Of a DNA stretch of 17,812 bases, positions 7,326 to 14,066 are shown one piece after another. The notes under the pieces are model-generated. The model made no database searches. It was given only the letters and a program-made list of their open reading frames with translations, and was not told the origin of the DNA. The position numbers were made by a program, and so were the translations under genes. Source of the stretch: Fidelibacterota bacterium (GTDB lineage: Bacteria; Bipolaricaulota; Bipolaricaulia; Bipolaricaulales; Bipolaricaulaceae); NCBI GenBank assembly GCA_024277405.1, contig JAJRVI010000028.1, positions 1 through 17,812 on the forward strand, read 5' to 3'. Every line of letters starts with the position of its first letter. The first letter of the stretch is position 1.

Positions 7326-7842
7326 CGTGCGCGGATTTTACCGGCTCCCGTGCGGGAAGGGGGCGGCGCATCCGGAGCCATCGGCCCCACGAGCCCACCA
7401 CCTCAAAACCCAGTTTCTCGTACCACTCCCGCGCCTTCTTGTTCCCCACCCCCACCCAGAGGGTGGCGGTGGGACAGCGCCGTTTCTCTCCCAGCGCCAG
7501 AGCACGTTCCATGAGCCTCCGACCGATCCCTTTACCCCGCCAACGGGGGGCGACCACGATCTCGTGGATCTCGCAGGTGGGCGCGTCGTTGGGCCCCCGC
7601 CAGCGGGGATTGCAGGCGACGAATCCCACGATCTCCCCCTCAGTCTCGGCCACGAAGAACCCTTCGGGGCAGGTAGCGTAGAGCCATTCGAGGTAATCGA
7701 GGGTGTCGTTGGGTCCATGCTCGGCGTACTCCTCAAGACCCCGGTACGCTTCGAGATAAAGCGGCACGAGCTTCTCGAGCTCGTCCTTCCTCACATTGCG
7801 TATGCGCAAATCCTTAAGCCCATCTCTTCCGTCGGCGCTCAT
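7318..7842 (-). CDS. GNAT-family N-acetyltransferase
   Basis: A 174-residue acyl-CoA transferase of the GNAT fold. The acetyl-CoA pyrophosphate loop is RGKGIGRRL (102-110), preceded by strand beta4 IHEIVVAPRW and followed by the typical NKKAREWYEKLGFEVVG end (motif B). The N-terminal half (IRNVRKDELEKLVPLYLEAYR) is the usual substrate-side region. A GAGAGG ribosome site lies about 9 bases before the ATG. It is the first gene of a two-gene minus-strand unit with nadE, which starts inside its last codons. Nothing in the sequence identifies the acceptor (amine, peptide N-terminus or small molecule). Pairing with nadE is not proof of a role in NAD metabolism. Confidence 0.88.
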   Translation of the reverse strand: MSADGRDGLKDLRIRNVRKDELEKLVPLYLEAYRGLEEYAEHGPNDTLDYLEWLYATCPEGFFVAETEGEIVGFVACNPRWRGPNDAPTCEIHEIVVAPRWRGKGIGRRLMERALALGEKRRCPTATLWVGVGNKKAREWYEKLGFEVVGSWGRWLRMRRPLPAREPVKSAHDE

Positions 7843-7862
7843 ATGAGAACACCTCTCTCTAC

Positions 7863-7879
7863 ACGGTAGATCCTACCGT
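7863..7879. promoter_or_regulatory. Perfect inverted repeat, candidate operator
   Basis: ACGGTAG-ATC-CTACCGT is a perfect 7-bp inverted repeat with a 3-base centre, 21 bases upstream of the acetyltransferase start and within the 242-base divergent spacer. No T-run follows, so an operator is more likely than a terminator. The regulator is unknown. Between here and the DeoR promoter (about 7880-8023) I see no gene or RNA. Confidence 0.4.
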
Positions 7880-8023
7880 AGAAGCCGAGACCTTATCCAG
7901 TTTCTTCAAAGCCCCATGTCGGTGGAGACTCGGGGACGGCCAAACGGGGCACGTTCGCGCCGGAGGCCTCTTATGACGCCCCGTGACGATGGGGGATCCC
8001 GTTCTCGCCCCATTGCCCGGGTA

Positions 8024-8052
8024 TTGTCGGCGGGAGGCTCAAATGGTAAACT
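8024..8052 (+). promoter_or_regulatory. Candidate promoter of the DeoR-led sugar operon
   Basis: TTGTCG (8024-8029), a 17-base spacer and TAAACT (8047-8052) each match the sigma70 consensus at four of six bases. The predicted start near 8059 lies inside the phased GTAA repeats, which would suit repression. Confidence 0.4.
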
Positions 8053-8080
8053 ACTGTAAACAAACGTAAGTTAGCGTAAG
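8046..8080 (+). promoter_or_regulatory. Four GTAA repeats at exact 10-bp spacing, likely DeoR operator
   Basis: GTAA occurs at 8046, 8056, 8066 and 8076, extended as GTAAA, GTAAA, GTAAG, GTAAG. The 10-bp step places each copy on one face of the helix. The block covers the candidate -10, the start site and the weak ribosome site of the DeoR gene, whose ATG is at 8085. DeoR-family regulators often bind direct repeats beside their own gene, so autorepression is the simplest reading. Confidence 0.55.
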
Positions 8081-8084
8081 AAAG

Positions 8085-8840
8085 ATGTTGGTAGACGAAA
8101 GAAGACATCGGATCGCCCAGCTCGTCATGGCCCACGGGGCCATGACGGTGGCCGAACTCAGCCGTCGCTTGGGGGTTTCGGCGGTCACAATACGATCCGA
8201 CCTCGAGGCCCTCGAGAAGCAAGGGATCCTCCGACGTAACCGTGGGGGCGCCGTCGCCCCCCAGGTACTCCGTTTTGCCCCGGCTTTTCAGGAGAAGACT
8301 AGTCTCCACCGCAGCGAAAAGGAGGCGATAGCCGGTCTCGCTGCCCAGCTTGTGGAGGACGGGGAGTGGATCATCATCGACGCAGGAAGCACAACCCTCT
8401 TTCTCGCCCGAAGGCTCAGGGACCGCAGGCTTACCGTGGTCGTCAATTCCGTTTACACCCTCAACGAACTCGTGGGGGCGCCGCGCGTCGAACTGATAGC
8501 TGTGGGCGGGTGCCTCTACGAACCGGGGCTCAGCTTCGTGGGACCGTTGGCGGAGTCATTCCTCGAGACGTTGCACGTGGACAAGGTCTTCCTCGGGGTA
8601 AACGGAGTTAGCTTAAAGGGGATCTCGGTAAACAACGCACAGGAGGCAGGGGTAAAGAGGCGGATGATCGAGGCGGCAGAGGAAGTGATCGTCCTCGCCG
8701 ATTCCTCCAAGCTCGGGGTCGACAGTTTCGTCACCATATCCCCCCTCAGAAAGGTCCACATTTTGATCACCGATTCCGGGGCCCCGGAGGAGCTGCTGAC
8801 GGAGTTCCGGGAAGCGGGATTGGAGGTGCTGGTTGCCTGA
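8085..8840 (+). CDS. DeoR-family sugar-phosphate-responsive repressor
   Basis: A 251-residue regulator of the usual DeoR length. The N-terminal winged helix-turn-helix spans about 5-58, with the family signature around MTVAELSRRLGVSAVTIRSDL and the wing ILRRNRGGAV. The C-terminal effector domain has the isomerase-like phosphate-binding elements DAGSTT (99-104), NSVYTLNEL, GVNGV, and AAEEVIVLADSSKLG. Family members sense phosphorylated sugars and usually repress the adjoining catabolic operon. It heads a run of genes read in the same direction: glycosyltransferase, PfkB kinase and ABC importer. The kinase product is an attractive effector, though this is inferred. The ATG has only a weak purine-rich site (AAGAAAG), overlapped by the putative operator. 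Confidence 0.93.
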   Translation: MLVDERRHRIAQLVMAHGAMTVAELSRRLGVSAVTIRSDLEALEKQGILRRNRGGAVAPQVLRFAPAFQEKTSLHRSEKEAIAGLAAQLVEDGEWIIIDAGSTTLFLARRLRDRRLTVVVNSVYTLNELVGAPRVELIAVGGCLYEPGLSFVGPLAESFLETLHVDKVFLGVNGVSLKGISVNNAQEAGVKRRMIEAAEEVIVLADSSKLGVDSFVTISPLRKVHILITDSGAPEELLTEFREAGLEVLVA

Positions 8841-10047
8841 GCTGAGGGTGGCGATGCTCACCCCCCACGGGGATCCGCTGGGGCGGATTGGCGAACCGGA
8901 TATCGGGGGCCAATGCATATATGTCCGCGAGCTTTCAGCACGTCTGGCGACACTGGGCGCAGGGGTCGTGGCCCTCACCAGGGATCGGGGTGACGGTAGA
9001 GCTCCCGAGGAGCCGATATCGCCGGGCGCCAAGGTGATCAGGATCCCCTGCGGACCCCCCGGTTTCATCCCCAAAGAGGAGATGTTCCCCTACCTCGAGG
9101 AGTTCGCCCAGCGCGCGAACCCCTACCTGGCACGAACAGGGGTGATCCATTCACATTACTGGGATGGAGGATACGTAGCGGGTTTCTTCCGTAACGGACG
9201 ACTTTGGGTCCATACCCCCCACTCTTTGGGCAAGCTAAAGCAGGCTTCCCTCCCCGACGAGGAACGCTACCGCTACTCAGAGCGGATAGAGATAGAAACC
9301 GCGGTCTATGCCGAATGCGATAGGATCATCGCCTTAACCGAGAAAGAACGGGACGAACTGGGCTCCCTATATGGGGTCCCACGGGAAAAGATAACCGTCA
9401 TCCCCCCAGGAGTTGATGTCCAAAGGTTCCGTCCCATTGCGGAAAAGAGGGCATTAAAAAGGAAGCTCGGCTTTCCACCTGATCGCCCCATCGTCTTCTC
9501 GCTCGGGAGGCTCGATGAGCGCAAGGGCTTTGATCTTTTCTTCCGCGCAGCGGCCGAGGTGATCCGAGCAGGCGGACAACCCAGGCCACTGTTCGTCCTC
9601 AGCGCGGGTGCCGGCCATCCCAATGAGAGAGAGGAGCGTACCAAACTTGAGGGGCTTATAAAAGAACTAGGGATCGAAAGTTCGGTGATCTGGTTAGGGA
9701 TCCTTGCCGAGGAGAACCTGCCCCTTTTCTACGGGGCCGCAGACGTGTTCGTGCTCCCCTCCCGTTATGAACCCTTCGGGATCGTCTTGCTCGAAGCGAT
9801 GGCGTGTGGGCTCCCGGTGGTGGCCACGGTCCTGGGCGGCCCGAGCAAGGTCATCACTCCTGGGGTGGACGGTCTTCTCGTGGATCCTACCGATATCGAG
9901 GCGTTGTCCACGGCCATTCTCGAGCTCCTCGCGAACCGCAAAAGACGTGAAACCATGGGAAGAAAGGCGAGGGAGCGGGTCATGGCCGAATTCTCTTGGG
10001 AGAAGGTGGCTCAAAGGGTGTGGGAGGTCTATTCCGGGAATGGCTGA
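8833..10047 (+). CDS. GT4 glycosyltransferase, sucrose-phosphate-synthase / mannosylfructose-phosphate-synthase type
   Basis: A 404-residue retaining glycosyltransferase of GT-B fold. The TTG start at 8833 has GGAGG 6 bases upstream and overlaps the DeoR gene by 8 bases. N-terminal landmarks are those of bacterial sucrose-phosphate synthases: EPDIGGQCIYVREL (21-34), VIRIPCGPPGFIPKEEMFPY (68-87), HSHYWDGGYVAG (106-117) and HTPHSLGKLKQASL. The C-terminal donor domain has ITVIPPGVDVQRF, FSLGRLDERKG, and the E-x7-E motif EPFGIVLLE (E313, E321). Enzymes of this group join a sugar from a nucleotide sugar to fructose 6-phosphate, giving a disaccharide phosphate. A dedicated phosphatase normally follows but none is fused or adjacent. 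The next gene is a PfkB kinase that could supply the phosphorylated acceptor. Donor and acceptor cannot be decided from sequence. Confidence 0.88.
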   Translation: MPELRVAMLTPHGDPLGRIGEPDIGGQCIYVRELSARLATLGAGVVALTRDRGDGRAPEEPISPGAKVIRIPCGPPGFIPKEEMFPYLEEFAQRANPYLARTGVIHSHYWDGGYVAGFFRNGRLWVHTPHSLGKLKQASLPDEERYRYSERIEIETAVYAECDRIIALTEKERDELGSLYGVPREKITVIPPGVDVQRFRPIAEKRALKRKLGFPPDRPIVFSLGRLDERKGFDLFFRAAAEVIRAGGQPRPLFVLSAGAGHPNEREERTKLEGLIKELGIESSVIWLGILAEENLPLFYGAADVFVLPSRYEPFGIVLLEAMACGLPVVATVLGGPSKVITPGVDGLLVDPTDIEALSTAILELLANRKRRETMGRKARERVMAEFSWEKVAQRVWEVYSGNG

Positions 10048-10963
10048 TGTAGTGGCCATCGGCGAACTCCTTTACGATGTGTTCGTCCTTCCCGAGCGGG
10101 AGGTGAGGGTGGAGTTCGGCGGCTCTCCGGCCAATCTGTGCGTGCACCTCGCCCGGGCCGGGCACAGCGTGATCCTCTGTGCACGGGCAGGGTACGATGG
10201 AGCCCCCCTCGTTCGGATCCTCAGGACATTCGGGGTTGATACCCGGTGGATCTCAATGGACAGCGCCCTGGCAACCACCAAGGTGATCCTGCGCCGCGAG
10301 CCGGGGGCCCCGGAATTCGAGCTCGAGCGCGGGGCGGATGTGTTCATCGGACGCGAGGATATCGTCGGCCTTGATTTAGGCGACGCCAAACTGGTGCATA
10401 CCACCGCCTTTGCCCTCTCCCGTTCTCCCATGAGGGAGGCCGCGCTTGCGCTTTTGGAAAGGGCGGAGAGTTTGAGCATTGCTCTTTCCCTCGACGTGAA
10501 CTACAGACCTTCCATGTGGGATGACCCCTGGCGAGGGCGGTCCCTTATCGCCTCCCTTATCCCTCGCTTGAGGTGGATCAAGCTCTCCGCCCATGATGCC
10601 GAACATTTCCTGGGCACCTCGGACCCGGGAAACGCGATCCGCCGTTTGAAGGAGCTCGGGGCACGGGGGATCTGCCTCTCTTTAGGTCCGAAGGGGGCCT
10701 TGATCTTGGAGGGAAAGAAGAGATTGGAGTTAGCCGCCCCGAAGGTCGAGGTGGTGGATCCTAAAGGCGCTGGCGACGCCCTCTACGCCGGAATCCTCCA
10801 CGGCTTTTTGACCGAAGCACCACTGGAGGAAGCGGCGACGATCGGCCTCGAATGGGCCGGCTCCGTGCTCCAAGGCCGGGGTTCGATCCCCGAGGGGAAG
10901 GGGGTGATAGCGGAGCGGGAGATCCCCACTGGAATACCCACAGGCGGAAAGGAGGAGATATGA
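10040..10963 (+). CDS. PfkB-family carbohydrate kinase, fructokinase-like
   Basis: A 307-residue ribokinase-fold sugar kinase of normal length. N-terminal signature: VAIGELLYDV, then GGSPANLCVHLARAG (27-41), which fits the substrate-binding glycine loop of fructokinase-like members. C-terminal signature: VDPKGAGDALYAGIL, whose GAGD forms the anion hole with D246 as catalytic base. The usual DTTGAGD or DTVGAGD is replaced by DPKGAGD. SLDVNYRPSMW and IKLSAHDAEHF are also typical of fructokinases. It phosphorylates a sugar with ATP in the cytoplasm. The ATG lies 8 bases inside the end of the glycosyltransferase gene, and the next gene starts in its stop codon. Fructose is the most likely substrate given the sucrose-phosphate-synthase-like neighbour, but this is inference. 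Confidence 0.9.
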   Translation: MADVVAIGELLYDVFVLPEREVRVEFGGSPANLCVHLARAGHSVILCARAGYDGAPLVRILRTFGVDTRWISMDSALATTKVILRREPGAPEFELERGADVFIGREDIVGLDLGDAKLVHTTAFALSRSPMREAALALLERAESLSIALSLDVNYRPSMWDDPWRGRSLIASLIPRLRWIKLSAHDAEHFLGTSDPGNAIRRLKELGARGICLSLGPKGALILEGKKRLELAAPKVEVVDPKGAGDALYAGILHGFLTEAPLEEAATIGLEWAGSVLQGRGSIPEGKGVIAEREIPTGIPTGGKEEI

Positions 10964-12234
10964 AGAAGTTTTTCCTGCTTTGCACCTTTTTGGCTTTAGG
11001 ATGGATGGCTCTGGCCGCGGCAGAGGTTACGATAACCGTGTGGTGGCATACGGGGCAGCAGGCGGAACGCGAGGTCATCGAAGCACAGGTCGCTGAATTC
11101 AACGCTATGCAGGACGAGATCGAGGTCAAGCTCGTGCTCATCCCCGAGGCGGGCTATACCGACCAAGTAAGGGCCGCCGCCCTGGCGGGACAGCTCCCCG
11201 ATGTACTCGACCTCGATGGCCCCACCATGGCGAGCTTCGTATGGTCGGGCTTCTTGCGCCCGCTGGACGAATTTATCAGTGACGAGCTCAGGAACGATTT
11301 GCTCCCCTCCATCATCGCCCAGGGAACCTACCCGCCCGATGGAAAGATCTACTGCGTCGGGGTCTTCGATTCCGGCCTCGCCATTTGGGGAAACAAGGCC
11401 TACCTCGAGAAAGCCGGGGTGCGGATTCCCCAGGGCATCGAGGACGCGTGGACCCGCGAGGAGTTCGAGGATGCCCTCATGAAGCTCGCGGCGCTCCCGG
11501 AGGTCACCTGGCCCCTGGACATGAAGCTGAATTATGGCCCGGGTGAGTGGTTTACCTATGGCTTCTCCCCCATACTCCAGAGCTTCGGTGGTGACCTTAT
11601 CGACCGCGAGACCTGGAAGGCCAGCGGCACTTTGAACAGCTGCGGTTCCATCCTGGGCATGCGCATGCTGCAGAGCTGGATGCAACGGGGCTGGATCGTG
11701 CCGGCATCCGCCGGAGACGACGCGTTCTATGGCAAGAAAACGGCGGCTTTGGCCTATGTGGGCCACTGGATGTGGCCGGTGCACAGGGACGCCCTGGGGG
11801 ACGACCTCATCCTAATTCCCATGCCCAAGTTTGGCTGTCGCGCGGCAACTGGGATGGGATCCTGGGCCTGGAGCATCACCGCGACCTCCAAGCACCCTGA
11901 GGCCGCTTGGAAGTTCATCGAGTTCCTCCTCAGGCCCGATCAAATCCTTCGGATGACGAACGCCAATGGAGCCGTGCCTTCCCGGCTTTCCGCCATCGCT
12001 AAGTCCGATCTCTACGCGCCAGGGGGGCCGTTGCATATCTACGTAGAGCAACTCAAATCGATCGCCATCCCCCGGCCCCAGCATCCGGCCTATCCCGTGA
12101 TCACCAGCGCGTTTGCCGAGGCCGTGAAGAACATCCTCGCCGGGGCCGATGTAGAGAAAGAGTTGGGCAAGGCCGCAGCCAAGATCGACCAGGACATCGA
12201 AGAAAACGAGGGCTATCCGCCCTTCGGCGGCTGA
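10960..12234 (+). CDS. ABC transporter sugar-binding protein (MalE/UgpB type)
   Basis: A 424-residue extracytoplasmic binding protein. Residues 1-21 form a signal peptide ending ALAAA before EVTITVWWHTG. C8 is not in a lipobox, so it is probably a free periplasmic protein, which suggests an outer membrane. The mature protein has the family 1 layout: first beta strand and aromatic WWHTG, LPDVLDLDGPTMASFVWSGFLRPLD, then PPDGKIYCVGVFDSGLAIWGNKAYLEKAG, a WTREEFEDAL helix, and EAAWKFIEFLLRPDQ near the end. Many exposed tryptophans and tyrosines fit oligosaccharide binding. The start overlaps the kinase stop as ATGA, with a strong GGAAAGGAGGAG site. A stem-loop follows the gene, probably keeping its message more abundant than that of the permeases. 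The ligand is unknown. Confidence 0.94.
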   Translation: MKKFFLLCTFLALGWMALAAAEVTITVWWHTGQQAEREVIEAQVAEFNAMQDEIEVKLVLIPEAGYTDQVRAAALAGQLPDVLDLDGPTMASFVWSGFLRPLDEFISDELRNDLLPSIIAQGTYPPDGKIYCVGVFDSGLAIWGNKAYLEKAGVRIPQGIEDAWTREEFEDALMKLAALPEVTWPLDMKLNYGPGEWFTYGFSPILQSFGGDLIDRETWKASGTLNSCGSILGMRMLQSWMQRGWIVPASAGDDAFYGKKTAALAYVGHWMWPVHRDALGDDLILIPMPKFGCRAATGMGSWAWSITATSKHPEAAWKFIEFLLRPDQILRMTNANGAVPSRLSAIAKSDLYAPGGPLHIYVEQLKSIAIPRPQHPAYPVITSAFAEAVKNILAGADVEKELGKAAAKIDQDIEENEGYPPFGG

Positions 12235-12243
12235 CCATCCGAG

Positions 12244-12268
12244 GGGGGCGCCCTTCCCGGGCGCCCCC
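12244..12268 (+). terminator. Strong stem-loop between binding protein and permease genes
   Basis: GGGGGCGCCC (12244-12253) pairs perfectly with GGGCGCCCCC (12259-12268) around a 5-base loop, followed by only TTT. The stem is very GC-rich with a short T-run, so it is more likely a leaky terminator or 3'-end stabiliser than a full stop. Such elements after sugar-binding-protein genes raise their level relative to the permeases. Confidence 0.7.
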
Positions 12269-12283
12269 TTTCCATCATCCACC

Positions 12284-13189
12284 ATGTCCGTTCCACGCCT
12301 TAAATGGAAGAAGTCCGGCGAAGGCCTGGCTGCTATCGGGTTCCTTTCCCCCGCCATGTTGTTGCTCTTGACCTTCCTGATCGCCCCCTTCGTCATGGCC
12401 GTGATCCTCTCCTTCACCAACCAGAGGCTCATAAGTCCACTGCCCACTAGATTCATCGGGATGAGAAACTACATCCGACTTTTCGGCGATCGTGATTTCT
12501 GGATCGCCATGAGGAATACCGCTACCTTCGCCGCGGTCGTTGTCCCCCTACAGAGCGGATTAGCCCTTTTGCTGGCCATCCTCGTGAACCGCAGGATCCG
12601 GGGGATCAATTTATTCCGGGGGATCTACTTCGTGCCGGTAGTCATTACGATGGTGGTGGTTTGCGTTATCTGGTACTTCTTGCTCCTTTATCCCCAGGGT
12701 CTGGTAAACGCCCTCGTCCGCGTAGTGAGCATGGGACGATTGGGTCCCTACGACTGGCTTAGGGATCCGAGGCTAGCGATGCCTACCATAATTCTGATCT
12801 CTATCTGGCAGGGCGTAGGGTTCCAGATGGTCATCTATCTGGCCGGTCTCCAGGGGATCCCGCGGGAGCTTTATGAGGCCGCGGTGATCGACGGGGCCAG
12901 TCCCTGGCAACAATTCTTGCACGTGACCATGCCGGGCCTGCGCAACACCCACATCTTCGTCCTCGTCACCACCACGATCCTCGCCTTCAAGCTGTTCACC
13001 CAGGTCGAGGTTCTAACACAGGGCGGTCCCCTCGGAGCCACGAACACATTGGTCCGTTACATCTTCGTGTCCGGCTATAAGGAGTTAAAGGTGGGCTACG
13101 CCTCGGCCGCCTCCGTGATCTTCGTCCTCGCGGTGCTACTGATCGCGTCGATTCAACGAAAGCTGTTGACGGAGGAAAGGGAGATATGA
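12284..13189 (+). CDS. ABC sugar transporter permease, MalF/UgpA type
   Basis: A 301-residue inner-membrane permease with six predicted hydrophobic spans, starting near 16-44, 75-105, 112-140, 163-190, 220-250 and 275-295. The cytoplasmic EAA loop, which couples to the ATPase, reads ELYEAAVIDGASPWQQFLHVTMPGL (EAA at 198-200, G204, closing P217). It pairs with the next gene as a heterodimer fed by the upstream binding protein. The ATG at 12284 has no purine-rich ribosome site (CATCATCCACC precedes it). It lies 15 bases beyond the stem-loop, so expression is probably low or depends on read-through. The gene lacks the N-terminal extension seen in enterobacterial MalF, as is normal outside that group. 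Confidence 0.94.
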   Translation: MSVPRLKWKKSGEGLAAIGFLSPAMLLLLTFLIAPFVMAVILSFTNQRLISPLPTRFIGMRNYIRLFGDRDFWIAMRNTATFAAVVVPLQSGLALLLAILVNRRIRGINLFRGIYFVPVVITMVVVCVIWYFLLLYPQGLVNALVRVVSMGRLGPYDWLRDPRLAMPTIILISIWQGVGFQMVIYLAGLQGIPRELYEAAVIDGASPWQQFLHVTMPGLRNTHIFVLVTTTILAFKLFTQVEVLTQGGPLGATNTLVRYIFVSGYKELKVGYASAASVIFVLAVLLIASIQRKLLTEEREI

Positions 13190-14031
13190 CCCGAACCAAA
13201 ACGCTGCTGGCATATATGCTCCTACTCCTCTTCGCCGCCTTCTTCCTCGGCCCGATCGTGGTGATGTTCGTCACCTCTTTGAAAGGCGATGAACTCCAGA
13301 TACTGGCGGATATGGCTTCCCTCAAGGCCTTCTGGGTCGCACATCCTTCGCTCGAGAACTACGCCGCGGTACTTTCGGGAAGGGCACTCGGCGGAACGCC
13401 GTTCACCCGTTTCCTTTTCAACACCGTGCTTATCGTCGGGAGCATCGTCGTGGGCGGGGTGATCGTGAACAGCATGGCAGCGTTCGCCCTTGCACGTCTA
13501 CGGTTCAAGGGCCGGGCTTTCCTGGTATCACTGATCGTGACCCTCATCATCCTGCCCTTCGAGGGACTGGCGGTACCACTGCTTTTGATCGTCAACCGCT
13601 TCGGATGGCTCGACAGCTATCACGTCCAAATAATCCCGTTCATAGCACACCCATTCTCCATTTTTCTTTTTTATCAGTTTTTCACCAAACTTCCTCGAGA
13701 ATTGGATGAGGCGGCCAGAGTGGATGGAGCAAGCTATTGGCAAGTTTACCGAAGGATCGCCCTCCCCCTCTCCCTGCCCGTGATCGCCACCGTGGCGATC
13801 CTGCAATCGCTCGAGTACTGGAATTCCTTCCTTTGGCCCCTGATGGTGACAAGGGGGCCGGAGTACCGCCCCTTGTCGGTCGCCATGAACAACTTCTTCG
13901 GACAGTACCCCCGTTATTGGGGGGACGTGATGGCCTTCGCGGTATTGACCTCCTTGCCCATCCTCGTGATCTATCTCGCCTTCCAGCGTTGGTTCATCCA
14001 GAGCGTGGTACGCTCGGGCTTGAAGGGGTGA
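13186..14031 (+). CDS. ABC sugar transporter permease, MalG/UgpE type
   Basis: A 281-residue partner permease with six hydrophobic spans: first at about 7-30, then 78-103, 110-137, 147-166, 196-215 and 245-270. The EAA loop is ELDEAARVDGASYWQVYRRI followed by ALPLSLP (EAA 175-177, G181). The C-terminal QRWFIQSVVRSGLKG is typical of MalG-like proteins. It overlaps the preceding permease by ATGA, so the two are made in equal amounts. No ATP-binding subunit follows. As in many sugar importers of this class, a shared MsmK/MalK-like ATPase encoded elsewhere is presumably used. The 3' end carries the candidate -35 of the ROK promoter. Confidence 0.95.
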   Translation: MTRTKTLLAYMLLLLFAAFFLGPIVVMFVTSLKGDELQILADMASLKAFWVAHPSLENYAAVLSGRALGGTPFTRFLFNTVLIVGSIVVGGVIVNSMAAFALARLRFKGRAFLVSLIVTLIILPFEGLAVPLLLIVNRFGWLDSYHVQIIPFIAHPFSIFLFYQFFTKLPRELDEAARVDGASYWQVYRRIALPLSLPVIATVAILQSLEYWNSFLWPLMVTRGPEYRPLSVAMNNFFGQYPRYWGDVMAFAVLTSLPILVIYLAFQRWFIQSVVRSGLKG

Positions 14032-14046
14032 GTCATGCGGTATAAT
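14020..14046 (+). promoter_or_regulatory. Promoter of the ROK regulator-glycosidase unit
   Basis: A perfect TATAAT lies at 14041-14046 within GCGGTATAAT, the same 10-mer found before the Cas4-like gene. TTGAAG (14020-14025) is a possible -35 but the spacer is a short 15 bases. The start site would be near 14053, only about four bases before the ATG at 14057, and no ribosome site is present, so the message may be leaderless. Confidence 0.55.
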
Positions 14047-14066
14047 TCTTTCCGGGATGGAAATAA
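14046..14066. promoter_or_regulatory. Imperfect palindrome over the ROK start codon, candidate operator
   Basis: TTCTTTCC (14046-14053) and GGAAATAA (14059-14066) pair at seven of eight positions around GGGAT. The AT-rich TTnTTT...AAAtAA form recalls NagC/Mlc-type ROK operators. It spans the end of the -10 box, the predicted start site and the ATG, suggesting self-repression. Confidence 0.45.

Noticed and set aside
5790..7514. 574-codon plus-strand open frame across nadE
   Set aside because: Antisense to a complete, motif-rich nadE; composed of proline, glycine and arginine-rich sequence with no recognisable domain, as expected from high-GC DNA.
7971..8309. 112-codon minus-strand frame over the DeoR promoter and N-terminus
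   Set aside because: Covers the operator and the HTH of DeoR antisense, has no ribosome site and no recognisable domain.
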